A DNA stretch of 64,000 bases from Sphingomonas koreensis (GTDB lineage Bacteria; Pseudomonadota; Alphaproteobacteria; Sphingomonadales; Sphingomonadaceae), in contig RCZF01000002.1 of assembly GCA_006438735.1 (NCBI GenBank), forward strand, positions 253,501-317,500, in the 5' to 3' direction. The position numbers were made by a program, and so were the translations under genes. Position 1 is the first letter of the stretch. Every line of letters begins with the position of its first letter. The notes under the pieces were generated by a model. That model searched no databases, was not told the origin of the DNA, and was given only the letters and a program-made list of their open reading frames with translations. Below, one piece after another: positions 9,099 through 18,459 of the stretch.

Positions 9099-9136
9099 AT
9101 GTAACCCAGGGGTTACATATAACCTGTAGGTTACAT
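9099..9136. promoter_or_regulatory. double palindromic operator upstream of the membrane protein/XRE pair
   Basis: Two 20-bp dyads overlap by two bases with an 18-bp centre-to-centre distance. The first, 9099-9118, has perfect 8-base arms (ATGTAACC and GGTTACAT) around CAGG. The second, 9117-9136, has ATATAACC and GGTTACAT around TGTA, with one mismatch. They end 15 bases before the ATG of the downstream gene and sit between divergent ybgC and that gene. The layout is what an XRE repressor needs for cooperative binding, and such a protein is encoded two genes down. Binding by that protein is inferred. Confidence 0.75.
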
Positions 9137-9151
9137 CGAAAGGCCGCCGCC

Positions 9152-9595
9152 ATGTCCGCCGAAACCACTCAACTCGCCGACCGCATCGCTTGGGGCCGCG
9201 CCCGTGCGGCAACCGCCATGGCGATGGTGTTCGTCGCCACTCAGGCCACCAGCTTTCACGACGAACTGCCGCTGAATCGCCCGGAGAGGCTGCACCTCGC
9301 AGCGTGGCTGCTGTGGGCGGTGGCGTTGCTGGTGTTCCTCGCCGTCGGCGGCGGGCTGCTGCGCGGCCGACGGGTGCGCGCGCTGCTCAACGACGAAACG
9401 ACGCTCGATCACCGCCGGCGGGCGATGGCGCTGGGGTTCTGGGCCGCGCTCGGCGCGGCGCTCACCGTTTATATTGCGAGCTTTTTTGCCGAGATCACGG
9501 TGCGCGAAGCGGCGCGGCTGATCATCACCGCCGGCATCGTGCTTGCGCTGCTGCGCTTCGGCACGCTCGAGAAGCAAGCGCTCAAGGCAAGCTGA
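9152..9595 (+). CDS. four-helix membrane protein partnered with an XRE regulator
   Basis: 147 residues with four hydrophobic stretches (about 17-35, 47-67, 88-108 and 114-134) and short charged loops. No catalytic motif is visible. It is followed immediately by a small XRE regulator whose ATG overlaps its stop (TGATG). Pairs of a small membrane protein and an XRE protein of about 68 residues recur in bacteria, where the regulator usually controls the pair. The function of the membrane protein is unknown. Confidence 0.8.
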   Translation: MSAETTQLADRIAWGRARAATAMAMVFVATQATSFHDELPLNRPERLHLAAWLLWAVALLVFLAVGGGLLRGRRVRALLNDETTLDHRRRAMALGFWAALGAALTVYIASFFAEITVREAARLIITAGIVLALLRFGTLEKQALKAS

Positions 9596-9801
9596 TGGCG
9601 GAGCGGCTGAGCAATCGCCTGAAGGACGAGCGCGCAAGGCTCGGCTGGACGCAGGCCGAGCTGGCCGATCGCGTCGGCGTCAGCCGCAAGACGATCAACA
9701 CCGTCGAGAACGGCGTGTTCGTGCCCTCGACGCTCCTCGCGCTCAAGCTGGCGCAGGCGATCGGCAAGCCGGTCGAGGCCTTATTCGCGCTTGAGGCGTG
9801 A
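9595..9801 (+). CDS. small XRE-family HTH regulator
   Basis: 68 residues that are almost entirely one helix-turn-helix domain: NRLKDERARLGWTQAELA, then DRVGVSRKTINTVENG (the recognition helix region) and ALKLAQAIGKPVEALF. It resembles the YozG/Cro-like group that is encoded after small membrane proteins. It probably binds the twin dyads at 9099-9136 and represses its own operon; that is inferred from position and symmetry. No sensor domain is present, so any signal must come through the membrane partner or a ligand. Confidence 0.92.
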   Translation: MAERLSNRLKDERARLGWTQAELADRVGVSRKTINTVENGVFVPSTLLALKLAQAIGKPVEALFALEA

Positions 9802-9807
9802 CGACGA

Positions 9808-10092
9808 TCAGCCACGTGCCAGCAGGCCGCGATATTCGGGATGGCGATCGATGAAGGTCGCCACGAACGGGCACTGCGGCACGACCTTGAGCCCAGCGTC
9901 GCGCGACGCATCGAGCGCGGCGCGGATCAGCTTGGTGGCGACGCCACGGCCCTCGATCGCGGGTGGCACCTGGGTGTGGGTGAAGGTGATCGTATCGCCC
10001 TCGCGCTGATAGGCGGCGATCGCGCGGTGACCGCCGACCTCGATCTCGAATTCCTGCTCGGCGCGATTGTCGCGGACGCTGCTTTGGCTCAT
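9808..10092 (-). CDS. GNAT-like N-acetyltransferase of the YjdJ type
   Basis: 94 residues, the usual size of the short GNAT_2 group (acetyltransf_CG). The acetyl-CoA loop is EGRGVATKLIRAAL at about residues 47-60, and a CPFVATFIDRHPEY segment near the end is the conserved YjdJ-type C-terminal block. Substrate unknown. It is convergent with the XRE gene and divergent from recQ, with 68 bp between the two starts for both promoters. Confidence 0.87.
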   Translation of the reverse strand: MSQSSVRDNRAEQEFEIEVGGHRAIAAYQREGDTITFTHTQVPPAIEGRGVATKLIRAALDASRDAGLKVVPQCPFVATFIDRHPEYRGLLARG

Positions 10093-10160
10093 CTTTTCGC
10101 GTTCCCGGTCGGTGGCTTGGCTTGCGCATCTGGGGGCGATCGGCGCAAGAGGCTAGACCG

Positions 10161-11926
<1,766 letters not shown>

Positions 11927-11927
<1 letters not shown>

Positions 11928-12358
11928 TGGACATTCGCACAATCGACGACCGCTTCTCGGTTTCGCCGCAGATCGATCCCGCCGACGTCACCGAACTGGC
12001 TGCGCAAGGCTTCACGGCGGTGATTAACAATCGCCCTGACCATGAGGAAAGCAGCCAGCCCGAAGGCGAACCGATCCGCATCGTCGCCGACACGCTGGGG
12101 CTCGATTACACCGCGATCCCGGTGACCGGCGCGGGCTTTTCGCATCCGCAGATCGATGCGATGCGCGCCGCGCTCGATGCGGCACAAGGCCCGGTGCTGG
12201 CGTTCTGCCGATCGGGCACGCGCTCGACCAACCTGTGGGCGCTCGCCGAGGCCAAGACCGGCGGCGATCCCGACGCGATCACCGCCAAGGCGGCCGCCGC
12301 GGGGTACGATATCCGCGGCATCCGCCCGCTGCTCGACGCGCTGTCCGGCAAGGCGTGA
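11927..12358 (+). CDS. TIGR01244-family beta-lactamase-hydrolase/phosphatase-like protein
   Basis: 143 residues starting on the ATG that overlaps the recQ stop (TGATG). The fold is that of a dual-specificity phosphatase: the CX5R loop is FCRSGTRSTNLW with the nucleophile Cys near residue 90. The TIGR01244 family is often annotated as a sulfur transferase or as the N-terminal part of Blh. Whether it handles phosphate or sulfane sulfur is not decidable from sequence. Coupled to recQ, possibly only by organisation. Confidence 0.85.
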
Positions 12359-12368
12359 TCCCAAGCCC

Positions 12369-12770
12369 ATGAACTGGTTGCAACTGGCGGGGTCGCTCGC
12401 CGCGATCCTGATTCTCGCCGGTATCGCCTGGGCGCTGAAGCTCGGCCGCGGCGGCCATGCCGCGGCGATCGAGGATCCCGAGAGCGCCGCGAACGCGGCA
12501 GAAGAGGCACTGCCCGGGTTCCAGTCGTTCGGCGCGCTGGTCGGCGAGGATCGCGCCGCGGCGATCGTCGCCGGGCATCACGGCCGCGTCGCGGTGGTCA
12601 AACGCCACGGCGCGCGGCTGGCGGCGCGCGAGGTGCGCTGGGACCGGGTTCGCGCGACGCACGAGGGCATGCTGGTCGAAACCGGCGATCGGCGCTTCGG
12701 CGCGGTCACCGTGGTCGGAGTCGACGTGCTCGACATCCGCCGTCTGGCGCCCTCGCTGACATCGGTGTAA
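12369..12770 (+). CDS. membrane-anchored small protein, unknown
   Basis: 133 residues. One N-terminal transmembrane helix (about 3-24) is followed by an acidic stretch (EDPESAANAAEEA) and a small soluble domain of alternating strands. The tail (VTVVGVDVLDIRRLAP) looks like a conserved structural element, but I do not recognise a named family. It lies 10 bp after the preceding gene and 10 bp before the next, in the recQ transcription unit. Confidence 0.72.
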   Translation: MNWLQLAGSLAAILILAGIAWALKLGRGGHAAAIEDPESAANAAEEALPGFQSFGALVGEDRAAAIVAGHHGRVAVVKRHGARLAAREVRWDRVRATHEGMLVETGDRRFGAVTVVGVDVLDIRRLAPSLTSV

Positions 12771-12780
12771 ACAAGCGGGC

Positions 12781-13887
12781 ATGACGCTGCCCGATCCCGT
12801 CACTTACGCGATTCCCGGCTTCGTGCTGCTTGTGCTCGCCGAGATGGTGGCGGCCTGGGCAAAGGACCGGCGGCGCTACGAGCCGAAGGACACGCTGACG
12901 TCGCTCGCGCTGGGGCTGGGCAGCACGATTGCGGGCGTGCTCACCGCCGGCGCGGTGTTCGCGCTCGCGACATGGCTGTGGCAGTTTCGGCTGTTCGACA
13001 TCGGTTATCAGTGGTGGTGGTTCGTCGTCGCCTTCGTCATCGACGATTTCGCTTATTACCTGTTCCACCGATCGGCGCACCGCGTCCGCTGGTTCTGGGC
13101 GAGCCATGTCATCCACCATTCGAGCCAGCATTATAACCTGTCGACCGCGCTGCGGCAGACTTGGACCGGCTTCATCTCGATCGCCTTCCTGTTCCGGCTG
13201 CCGCTGTTCCTGATCGGCTTTCCGCCCGCCTTGGTGTTCTTCGTCGCGGGGGTGAACCTGATCTATCAATTCTGGATCCATACCGAGGTGATCGGGCGGA
13301 TGCCGCGCTGGTTCGAGAGCGTCATGAACACCCCCTCGCACCACCGCGTTCATCACGCGACCAACGCGCGTTATCTCGACAAGAATTATGCGGGCGTGTT
13401 CATCGTCTGGGACAAATGGCTCGGCACCTTCGAGCCCGAACGCGACGACGATCGTCCGCGCTACGGCATCGTCAAGAATCTTGGCAGCTTCAATCTGGTG
13501 TGGGCGGCGTTCCACGAATGGGTCGGCATGGCGCGCGACGTGTGGAGCGCGCCCGGGCTCGCCAACAAGATCAACTACATGATCCGCGAACCCGGCTGGA
13601 GCCACGACGGCAGCCGCGATACGAGTGCAACGATAAAGGCGCGCTGGCAACAGCGGCAATCTGATGTCGGCCCCGCGCCGGCCCGCGCCCCCACGGGGTC
13701 CCCGCAAAGTAGTACTTTGCGGGGCTCTACCCCCTCCCGGCCACCCATTCAGTGTGATCCTGTGGGTGGCCGGGAGGGGGAGCGGGCCGGTACGGCGAGA
13801 ACATTACAAGGAGAGCATGCGTGGAAGAAGCCGACATCGTCGTCGTCGGGGGCGGATCGGGCGGGAGTGCGGTCGCCGGCCGGCTGA
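12781..13887 (+). CDS. fatty-acid hydroxylase/sterol desaturase family protein with a repeat-derived tail
   Basis: 368 codons. Residues 1-280 form a complete integral-membrane di-iron oxygenase with four to five helices and the three histidine boxes HRSAH, HVIHH and HHRVHH. These bind the two irons that hydroxylate or desaturate lipid chains. After GWSHDGSRDTS (about residue 280), the usual end of such proteins, the frame runs on for about 85 residues through the palindromic repeats at 13676-13789. It stops 67 bp inside the next gene. The extra tail is low-complexity (Pro/Ser/Gly) and looks like repeat DNA read as protein. Confidence 0.88.
   Translation: MTLPDPVTYAIPGFVLLVLAEMVAAWAKDRRRYEPKDTLTSLALGLGSTIAGVLTAGAVFALATWLWQFRLFDIGYQWWWFVVAFVIDDFAYYLFHRSAHRVRWFWASHVIHHSSQHYNLSTALRQTWTGFISIAFLFRLPLFLIGFPPALVFFVAGVNLIYQFWIHTEVIGRMPRWFESVMNTPSHHRVHHATNARYLDKNYAGVFIVWDKWLGTFEPERDDDRPRYGIVKNLGSFNLVWAAFHEWVGMARDVWSAPGLANKINYMIREPGWSHDGSRDTSATIKARWQQRQSDVGPAPARAPTGSPQSSTLRGSTPSRPPIQCDPVGGREGERAGTARTLQGEHAWKKPTSSSSGADRAGVRSPAG
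13676..13789. repeat. nested intergenic palindromic repeats (copy A)
   Basis: Two dyads are nested. The inner one, 13700-13724, has perfect 11-base arms (CCCCGCAAAGT) around AGT. The larger has perfect 18-base arms, 13730-13747 and 13763-13780, around the 15-base loop TTCAGTGTGATCCTG. Outer arms (CCGGCCCGC at about 13678 and its complement at about 13781-13789) are interrupted by the small hairpin, as if it had inserted in an older palindrome. The same large palindrome with one loop change is at 32021. Confidence 0.85.
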
Positions 13888-15407
13888 GCGAAGGCGGCAA
13901 ATATACCGTCGCGGTGCTCGAGGCGGGCGGCGCCAATCGCGGCATCCGCACGCATTGCCCGGGCTTCATGGCGTTCCAGACGCCGGCGACCAATTATCAG
14001 TATGAAACGGTGCCGCAGCCCGGGCTCGGCGGCCGTCGCGGGTATCAGCCGCGCGGGAAAGGCATGGGCGGATCGTCGGCGATCAACGCGATGATCTACA
14101 TCCGCGGCAACAAATGGGATTACGACAATTGGGCCGCGCTCGGCGCGACCGGCTGGGCGTATGACGATGTGCTGCCCTATTTCATCCGCTCCGAGCATAA
14201 TGAGCGCGGCGGCGACGGCTATCACGGCGGCAACGGACCATTATGGGTCAGCGATCAGCATTACGCCAACCAGGGCAGCCGCGATTTCGTCGAGGCCGGA
14301 CGGCAGTTGCAAATCCCCGAGAATGACGACTTCAACGGCGCGCGGCAGGAGGGGCTCGGCGTCTATCAGGTAACGCAGAAGAACGGCGAGCGCTGGACAT
14401 CCGCCCGCGCCTATCTCGGCGACGGCAAGCCGCCCGAAAACGTCAACATCCTGACCGATTTGCTGGTCGAGCGCGTGCTGTTCGATGAGGGCCGGGTGTG
14501 GGGCGTCGCTTATTCGCGCGGCGGCGAAGCGCGCGTGATCCGGGCGCGGCACGCCGTGGTGATGGCCGGCGGCGTGTTCGGCACGCCGCAATTGCTGATG
14601 CTCTCAGGCATCGGGCCGGGCGCGCATCTCGCCGAGCGGGGGGTCGCGGTGCGGCTCGATCGCGCCGGCGTCGGCGCGAATCTGCAGGACCATGTGGATT
14701 ACGTCGCCAGCTTCGAAACGCCGGACAAGGCGTTCATGGGGCGATCGCTCGGCGGCAGCCTCGCCGTCGCCAGGTCGATCGGCCGCTGGATGCGCTCGCG
14801 ATCGGGGATGATGACGACGCCTTATGCCGAGTCCGGCGGCTTCCTGACGGTGACGCCCGGCGCGCCGGCACCCGATGTGCAGTTCCATTTCGTCATCGCG
14901 CCGCTGGAGGATCACGGCCGCGTCGCGGTGAAGGCGCACGGCTTTTCGTGCCACGTCTGCGTGCTGCGCCCCGAAAGCCACGGGTCGGTCACGCTCGCGT
15001 CGAACGATCCGCATGCCGCGCCGCTGATCGATCCGGGCTTTCTCACCGACGATCGCGACATGGCCGTGATGAAGGCGGGGGTGCGCCAGATGTATCGCAT
15101 TCTCGAAACGCCGCCGATGACGCGGCACCGCGGGCGCGATCGCTATCCGATCGACCTCGCCGACGACGAAGCGCTGGAGGCGCTGATCCGCGCGCGGGCG
15201 GACACGGTCTATCATCCGGTCGGCACCGCGCGGATGGGATCGGACGCCGAAGCGGTGTGCGATCCGCAGCTGCGCGTGCGCGGGATCGACGGTCTCTACG
15301 TCGCCGACGCCTCGGTGATGCCCAAGCTGGTGTCGGGCAACACCAACGCCCCGTCGATCATGATCGGCGAACGCTGCGCCGATTTCGTGCGCGCGGATTT
15401 GCGCTAG
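13821..15407 (+). CDS. GMC-family FAD oxidoreductase (choline/alcohol dehydrogenase type)
   Basis: 528 residues from GTG at 13821, which has an AAGGAG ribosome-binding site seven bases ahead. The Rossmann FAD motif VVGGGSGGSAVAGRL lies at residues 7-21. The GMC signature is GKGMGGSSAINAMIYIRG (about 76-93), and a second signature falls in GVFGTPQLLMLSGIGPG. The C-terminal catalytic region is VYHPVGTARMG (catalytic His in HPVGT) with NTNAPSIMIGER. It oxidises an alcohol to an aldehyde with FAD. Choline is one possibility, but betaine genes are absent nearby, so the substrate stays open. Confidence 0.93.
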   Translation: MEEADIVVVGGGSGGSAVAGRLSEGGKYTVAVLEAGGANRGIRTHCPGFMAFQTPATNYQYETVPQPGLGGRRGYQPRGKGMGGSSAINAMIYIRGNKWDYDNWAALGATGWAYDDVLPYFIRSEHNERGGDGYHGGNGPLWVSDQHYANQGSRDFVEAGRQLQIPENDDFNGARQEGLGVYQVTQKNGERWTSARAYLGDGKPPENVNILTDLLVERVLFDEGRVWGVAYSRGGEARVIRARHAVVMAGGVFGTPQLLMLSGIGPGAHLAERGVAVRLDRAGVGANLQDHVDYVASFETPDKAFMGRSLGGSLAVARSIGRWMRSRSGMMTTPYAESGGFLTVTPGAPAPDVQFHFVIAPLEDHGRVAVKAHGFSCHVCVLRPESHGSVTLASNDPHAAPLIDPGFLTDDRDMAVMKAGVRQMYRILETPPMTRHRGRDRYPIDLADDEALEALIRARADTVYHPVGTARMGSDAEAVCDPQLRVRGIDGLYVADASVMPKLVSGNTNAPSIMIGERCADFVRADLR

Positions 15408-15426
15408 GCGAGGCGGTCGCGCGTCC

Positions 15427-15511
15427 CGTCGTTGCGAGGAGCGTAGCGACGACGCAATCCAGGGCGTCGCGCGGAGCGCTGGATTGCTTCGTCGCTACGC
15501 TCGCAAGGACG
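15427..15511. repeat. intergenic repeat with imperfect long dyad
   Basis: Two arms of about 33 bases (15427-15462 and 15479-15511) can pair. The perfect parts are 15441-15452 with 15489-15500 and 15454-15462 (GCAATCCAG) with 15479-15487. This is the class of element in which a GCGTAGCGACGA core is flanked by TTGCGAG and GCAATCCAG, common between genes in proteobacteria. It lies downstream of the GMC gene and may also terminate its transcript. Confidence 0.8.
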
Positions 15512-15553
15512 AGGCTATAGCCCCGGTTGATCCCAATCGGCTAAAGCGAGGAC

Positions 15554-15697
15554 ATGCAACGCAAGACCTGGAACCGCGTCGGCCTCGCCGCTGTCATCCT
15601 GCTCGCCCCCGGCGGCTTCGTGCTCGGCGCCGGGCTCGCGGCGAACTATTGGCGCAAGCGTCAGGCCGACGACGCGGCGCTCCGCGAACCGGAATGA
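15554..15697 (+). CDS. short single-helix membrane peptide
   Basis: 47 codons, too short for most callers. It begins MQRKTWNRVG with a positively charged N terminus. One hydrophobic helix (about 9-30, Ala/Val/Leu/Gly rich) is followed by a charged tail (RKRQADDAALREPE). The GC3-rich composition matches host codon use. It sits between the repeat at 15427 and the terminator at 15703. I know no family; a phage-shock or envelope-type small protein is possible, but nothing proves it. Confidence 0.45.
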   Translation: MQRKTWNRVGLAAVILLAPGGFVLGAGLAANYWRKRQADDAALREPE

Positions 15698-15702
15698 AAA
15701 TA

Positions 15703-15726
15703 GGCCGGTGCGTCGCCGCACCGGCC
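15703..15726. terminator. perfect 10-bp hairpin downstream of amtB
   Basis: GGCCGGTGCG and its complement pair around TCGC, between convergent genes (the small peptide and amtB). It is followed by TTAG rather than a long T-run, so strength is uncertain. The position 66 bp past the amtB stop fits a terminator for amtB. Confidence 0.6.
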
Positions 15727-15791
15727 TTAGGTGGTCCGCAGGAGGAACCTCGGTTGGGGCGCCGTCGTCGCCTGGCGACGCCCCGATTGCG

Positions 15792-17129
15792 TCAATAGTT
15801 ATAGGCGCGCTCGCCGTGCTCGCCGAGATCGAGCCCTTCGCGCTCGACCTCTTCGCTGACCCGCAGGCCGGTGACGAGTTTGGCGATGAAGATCGCGATT
15901 GTCGTGCCGATCGCGGCCCATACGATGGTGGTGACGACGGTCTGCAGCTGCACCCAGAGCTGGTGGCCCATCTGCCAGTCCGCCCCGCCGGGGCCGCCGA
16001 GATAGGGCGCATAGACCACGCCGGTGCCGAGCGCACCGATCATGCCGCCGATGCCGTGCACGCCGAACGCATCGAGCGCATCGTCATAGCCGAGCTTGGG
16101 CTTGAGCACCGACACCGCGTAATAACACACCACGCTGGCGATCGCGCCGAGCACGATCGCGCCGAACGGCCCCGAATTGCCCGCCGCCGGCGTCACCGCG
16201 ACCAGTCCCGCGACGATGCCCGAACAGAAGCCCAGCGCCGATCCCTTATGGCCGTTGAGCCGCTCGGCGAGCATCCAGAACAGGCCGGCGGAAGCGGTGG
16301 CGACGAAGGTGTTCATCATCGCCAGCGCCGCCGAGCCATTGGCCTCCAGCGCGGAGCCGGCGTTGAAGCCGAACCAGCCGACCCACAGCAGCCCGGTGCC
16401 GATCCCGGTCATCGTCAGCGAATGCGGCGCCATGCGTTCGGCCGGATAGCCGATCCGCTTGCCGAGGATCAGCGCCGCGACCAGCGCCGAGACGCCGGCG
16501 TTGATGTGGACCACGGTGCCGCCGGCGAAATCGAGCGCGCCCTTGGTGAAGAACAGCCCGTTGCCCGCCCACACCATATGCGCGATCGGAAAATAGACGA
16601 TCGTCAGCCAGACGATCGCGAACACCATCGCCGCGGAGAATTTGATCCGCTCGACCACCGATCCCAGCACCAGCGCGACGGTGATCGCGGCAAAGGTCAT
16701 CTGGAAGCAGATGAAGACATATTCGGGGATCGCGACGCCGGCGGTGAAGGTCGCCGAGGTCGTCGCCGGGGTGACGCCGATCAGGAAGGCCTTGGAGAAG
16801 CTTGCGATGATCGCATTGCCGCCGTCGCCGAACGCCTCGCTATAGCCCCACATCACCCAAACCAGCATCGCCAGCGCCGCGATCGCGCCGATCTGCGTCA
16901 TCACCGACAGCATGTTCTTGGTGCGGACGAGGCCGCCGTAGAACAACGCCAGGCCCGGCACGATCATCATCAGCACGAGCACGGTGGAGGTCATCATCCA
17001 GGCGGTGTCGCCCTTGTCGACGGTCGGTGCGGCAGCGGCCGCGGCGGCCTGCGCGAATGCGGGCATCGCCGCGAACAGGCCGGCAATACTCGCGCCGGCG
17101 CCGGCGATCTTGACTCCAAGCTTCATCAT
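15792..17129 (-). CDS. amtB: ammonium transporter AmtB
   Basis: About 445 residues. A cleavable N-terminal signal (MMKLGVKIAGAGASIAGLFA then AMPAFA) precedes 11 transmembrane helices, as usual for alphaproteobacterial Amt proteins. It contains the ammonium-transporter blocks DTAWMMTSTVLVLMMIVPGL and DFAGGTVVHINAG; the latter carries one of the twin pore histidines. AmtB takes up NH4+/NH3 and is closed by GlnK. An AAGGGGGA ribosome-binding site lies just before the first ATG. It is 35 bp downstream of glnK and shares its sigma-54 promoter. Confidence 0.96.
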   Translation of the reverse strand: MMKLGVKIAGAGASIAGLFAAMPAFAQAAAAAAAPTVDKGDTAWMMTSTVLVLMMIVPGLALFYGGLVRTKNMLSVMTQIGAIAALAMLVWVMWGYSEAFGDGGNAIIASFSKAFLIGVTPATTSATFTAGVAIPEYVFICFQMTFAAITVALVLGSVVERIKFSAAMVFAIVWLTIVYFPIAHMVWAGNGLFFTKGALDFAGGTVVHINAGVSALVAALILGKRIGYPAERMAPHSLTMTGIGTGLLWVGWFGFNAGSALEANGSAALAMMNTFVATASAGLFWMLAERLNGHKGSALGFCSGIVAGLVAVTPAAGNSGPFGAIVLGAIASVVCYYAVSVLKPKLGYDDALDAFGVHGIGGMIGALGTGVVYAPYLGGPGGADWQMGHQLWVQLQTVVTTIVWAAIGTTIAIFIAKLVTGLRVSEEVEREGLDLGEHGERAYNY

Positions 17130-17164
17130 TTCCCCCTTCACGTTGGACGGTCGGTGCGCGGCGC

Positions 17165-17554
<390 letters not shown>

Positions 17555-17556
17555 TC

Positions 17557-17572
17557 AGCAACTGTCGTGCCA
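17557..17572 (-). promoter_or_regulatory. sigma-54 (RpoN) promoter for glnK-amtB
   Basis: On the minus strand the 16-mer reads TGGCACGACAGTTGCT. This matches the RpoN consensus TGGCACG-N4-TTGCW at every conserved position (GG at -24, GC at -12). It lies 54 bp ahead of the glnK ATG, as expected for a nitrogen-controlled operon driven by NtrC. An imperfect GCAGT(T/C)G dyad further upstream at about 17638-17656 could be an activator site, but that is weak. Confidence 0.88.
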
Positions 17573-17656
17573 GAGTCGAAACGACGCGAAAACGCGCGGT
17601 TTCGCGACAGGAAATATTACGAAGCGGTAAATTTTTGTGCAGTTGCGAACGACTGC

Positions 17657-17875
17657 TTAAAAATCGGGCAGTTCGGCCGGTGTTGCCAGGATCGCGCGGG
17701 CGGCGGCGACATCGTCTTCATCCACCATCACGCGGATCGGAACCAGCCGGAACGCCCCCTCGACGAGATGCGTGCCGGTATCGAAAGTGATCGCTTCGAT
17801 CCCCTCGGAGCGCAACCGCCCGGCGACGATCTCGCCTTCGGGAAAACCGAATTTGCCGAGTTCGACGAGCGCCAT
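17657..17875 (-). CDS. DUF2007-domain protein
   Basis: 72 residues, beginning MALVELGKFGFPEGEIVAG. DUF2007 members are short signal-transducing-type domains that resemble the ferredoxin-like PII fold. This one has the usual RLRSEGIEAITFDTG and RVMVDEDDVAAARAIL segments. Its ATG overlaps the stop of the upstream PNPOx-type gene (TGATG). It lies 85 bp from the glnK promoter and in the same direction, but appears to be the end of a separate unit. Function unknown. Confidence 0.85.
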   Translation of the reverse strand: MALVELGKFGFPEGEIVAGRLRSEGIEAITFDTGTHLVEGAFRLVPIRVMVDEDDVAAARAILATPAELPDF

Positions 17876-18441
17876 CAGCCGCGCACCTCGGCCGGCGGGA
17901 TGAACGCCTGTACGCGCAGCGGCAGACCGTCGATGCTGGCGGTTCGCTCGGCCAGCTTGGCGAGCCGCTCTGCCGGATCCTGCTGCGCGTGATATTTGAC
18001 CAATGTGGCGCGTTCCTTGTCCAGCGTCATCCGTGGCACGCCCCAGCCGCAACTCGTCTGTACGCTATCGACCCCAATGCGGAAGATCTGGCGCACGCCG
18101 GGCAGCCGCGGGAAATCGGCGGCCAGCGCGTCGAACCCGTCATCCTGCGGCAGGATCGCCTCGCCATGCCCATAGAGCCGCAGGATCAGCGCGGGGTTGT
18201 CGAACGCGCAGAACATGATGGTGATGCGCCCGTCGGCGGCGAGATGCGCTTGCGTCTCGTTGCCTGAACCGCCGAGATCGAGATAGGCGACACTACGCGC
18301 GTCGAGCACGCGGAAGGTGTCCATGCCCTTGGGGCTGAGGTTGATCCGTCCGCTCGCGGCGGCGGTGGCGACGAAGAACACAGGCGCACGCTCGATGAAG
18401 GCGCGGTGATCGTCGCCGATCGATGAGAAAAAGTCGGCCAT
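17875..18441 (-). CDS. pyridoxamine-5'-phosphate oxidase-like flavin-binding protein
   Basis: 188 residues with a split-barrel FMN/heme-binding fold. The N terminus FFVATAAASGRINLSPKGMD is the classic PNPOx-like strand pair with the S-P-K-G motif. Further segments are YLDLGGSGNETQAHL and RITIMFCAFDNPALILRL. Proteins of this type use FMN or F420 to reduce small molecules; PLP oxidation itself is not supported. It heads a two-gene unit with the DUF2007 protein. Confidence 0.85.
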   Translation of the reverse strand: MADFFSSIGDDHRAFIERAPVFFVATAAASGRINLSPKGMDTFRVLDARSVAYLDLGGSGNETQAHLAADGRITIMFCAFDNPALILRLYGHGEAILPQDDGFDALAADFPRLPGVRQIFRIGVDSVQTSCGWGVPRMTLDKERATLVKYHAQQDPAERLAKLAERTASIDGLPLRVQAFIPPAEVRG

Positions 18442-18459
18442 GTATCGCTCCGGCTGCGA

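Noticed and set aside
9101..9118. Similarity of the operator (GTAACCC/GGGGTTAC) to the island iteron CGTAACCCC
   Set aside because: The operator lacks the leading C and has a symmetric T-G-T-A-A-C-C form; it is 36 kb away in the core genome. I treat the likeness as chance, though a shared regulator cannot be excluded without a binding test.
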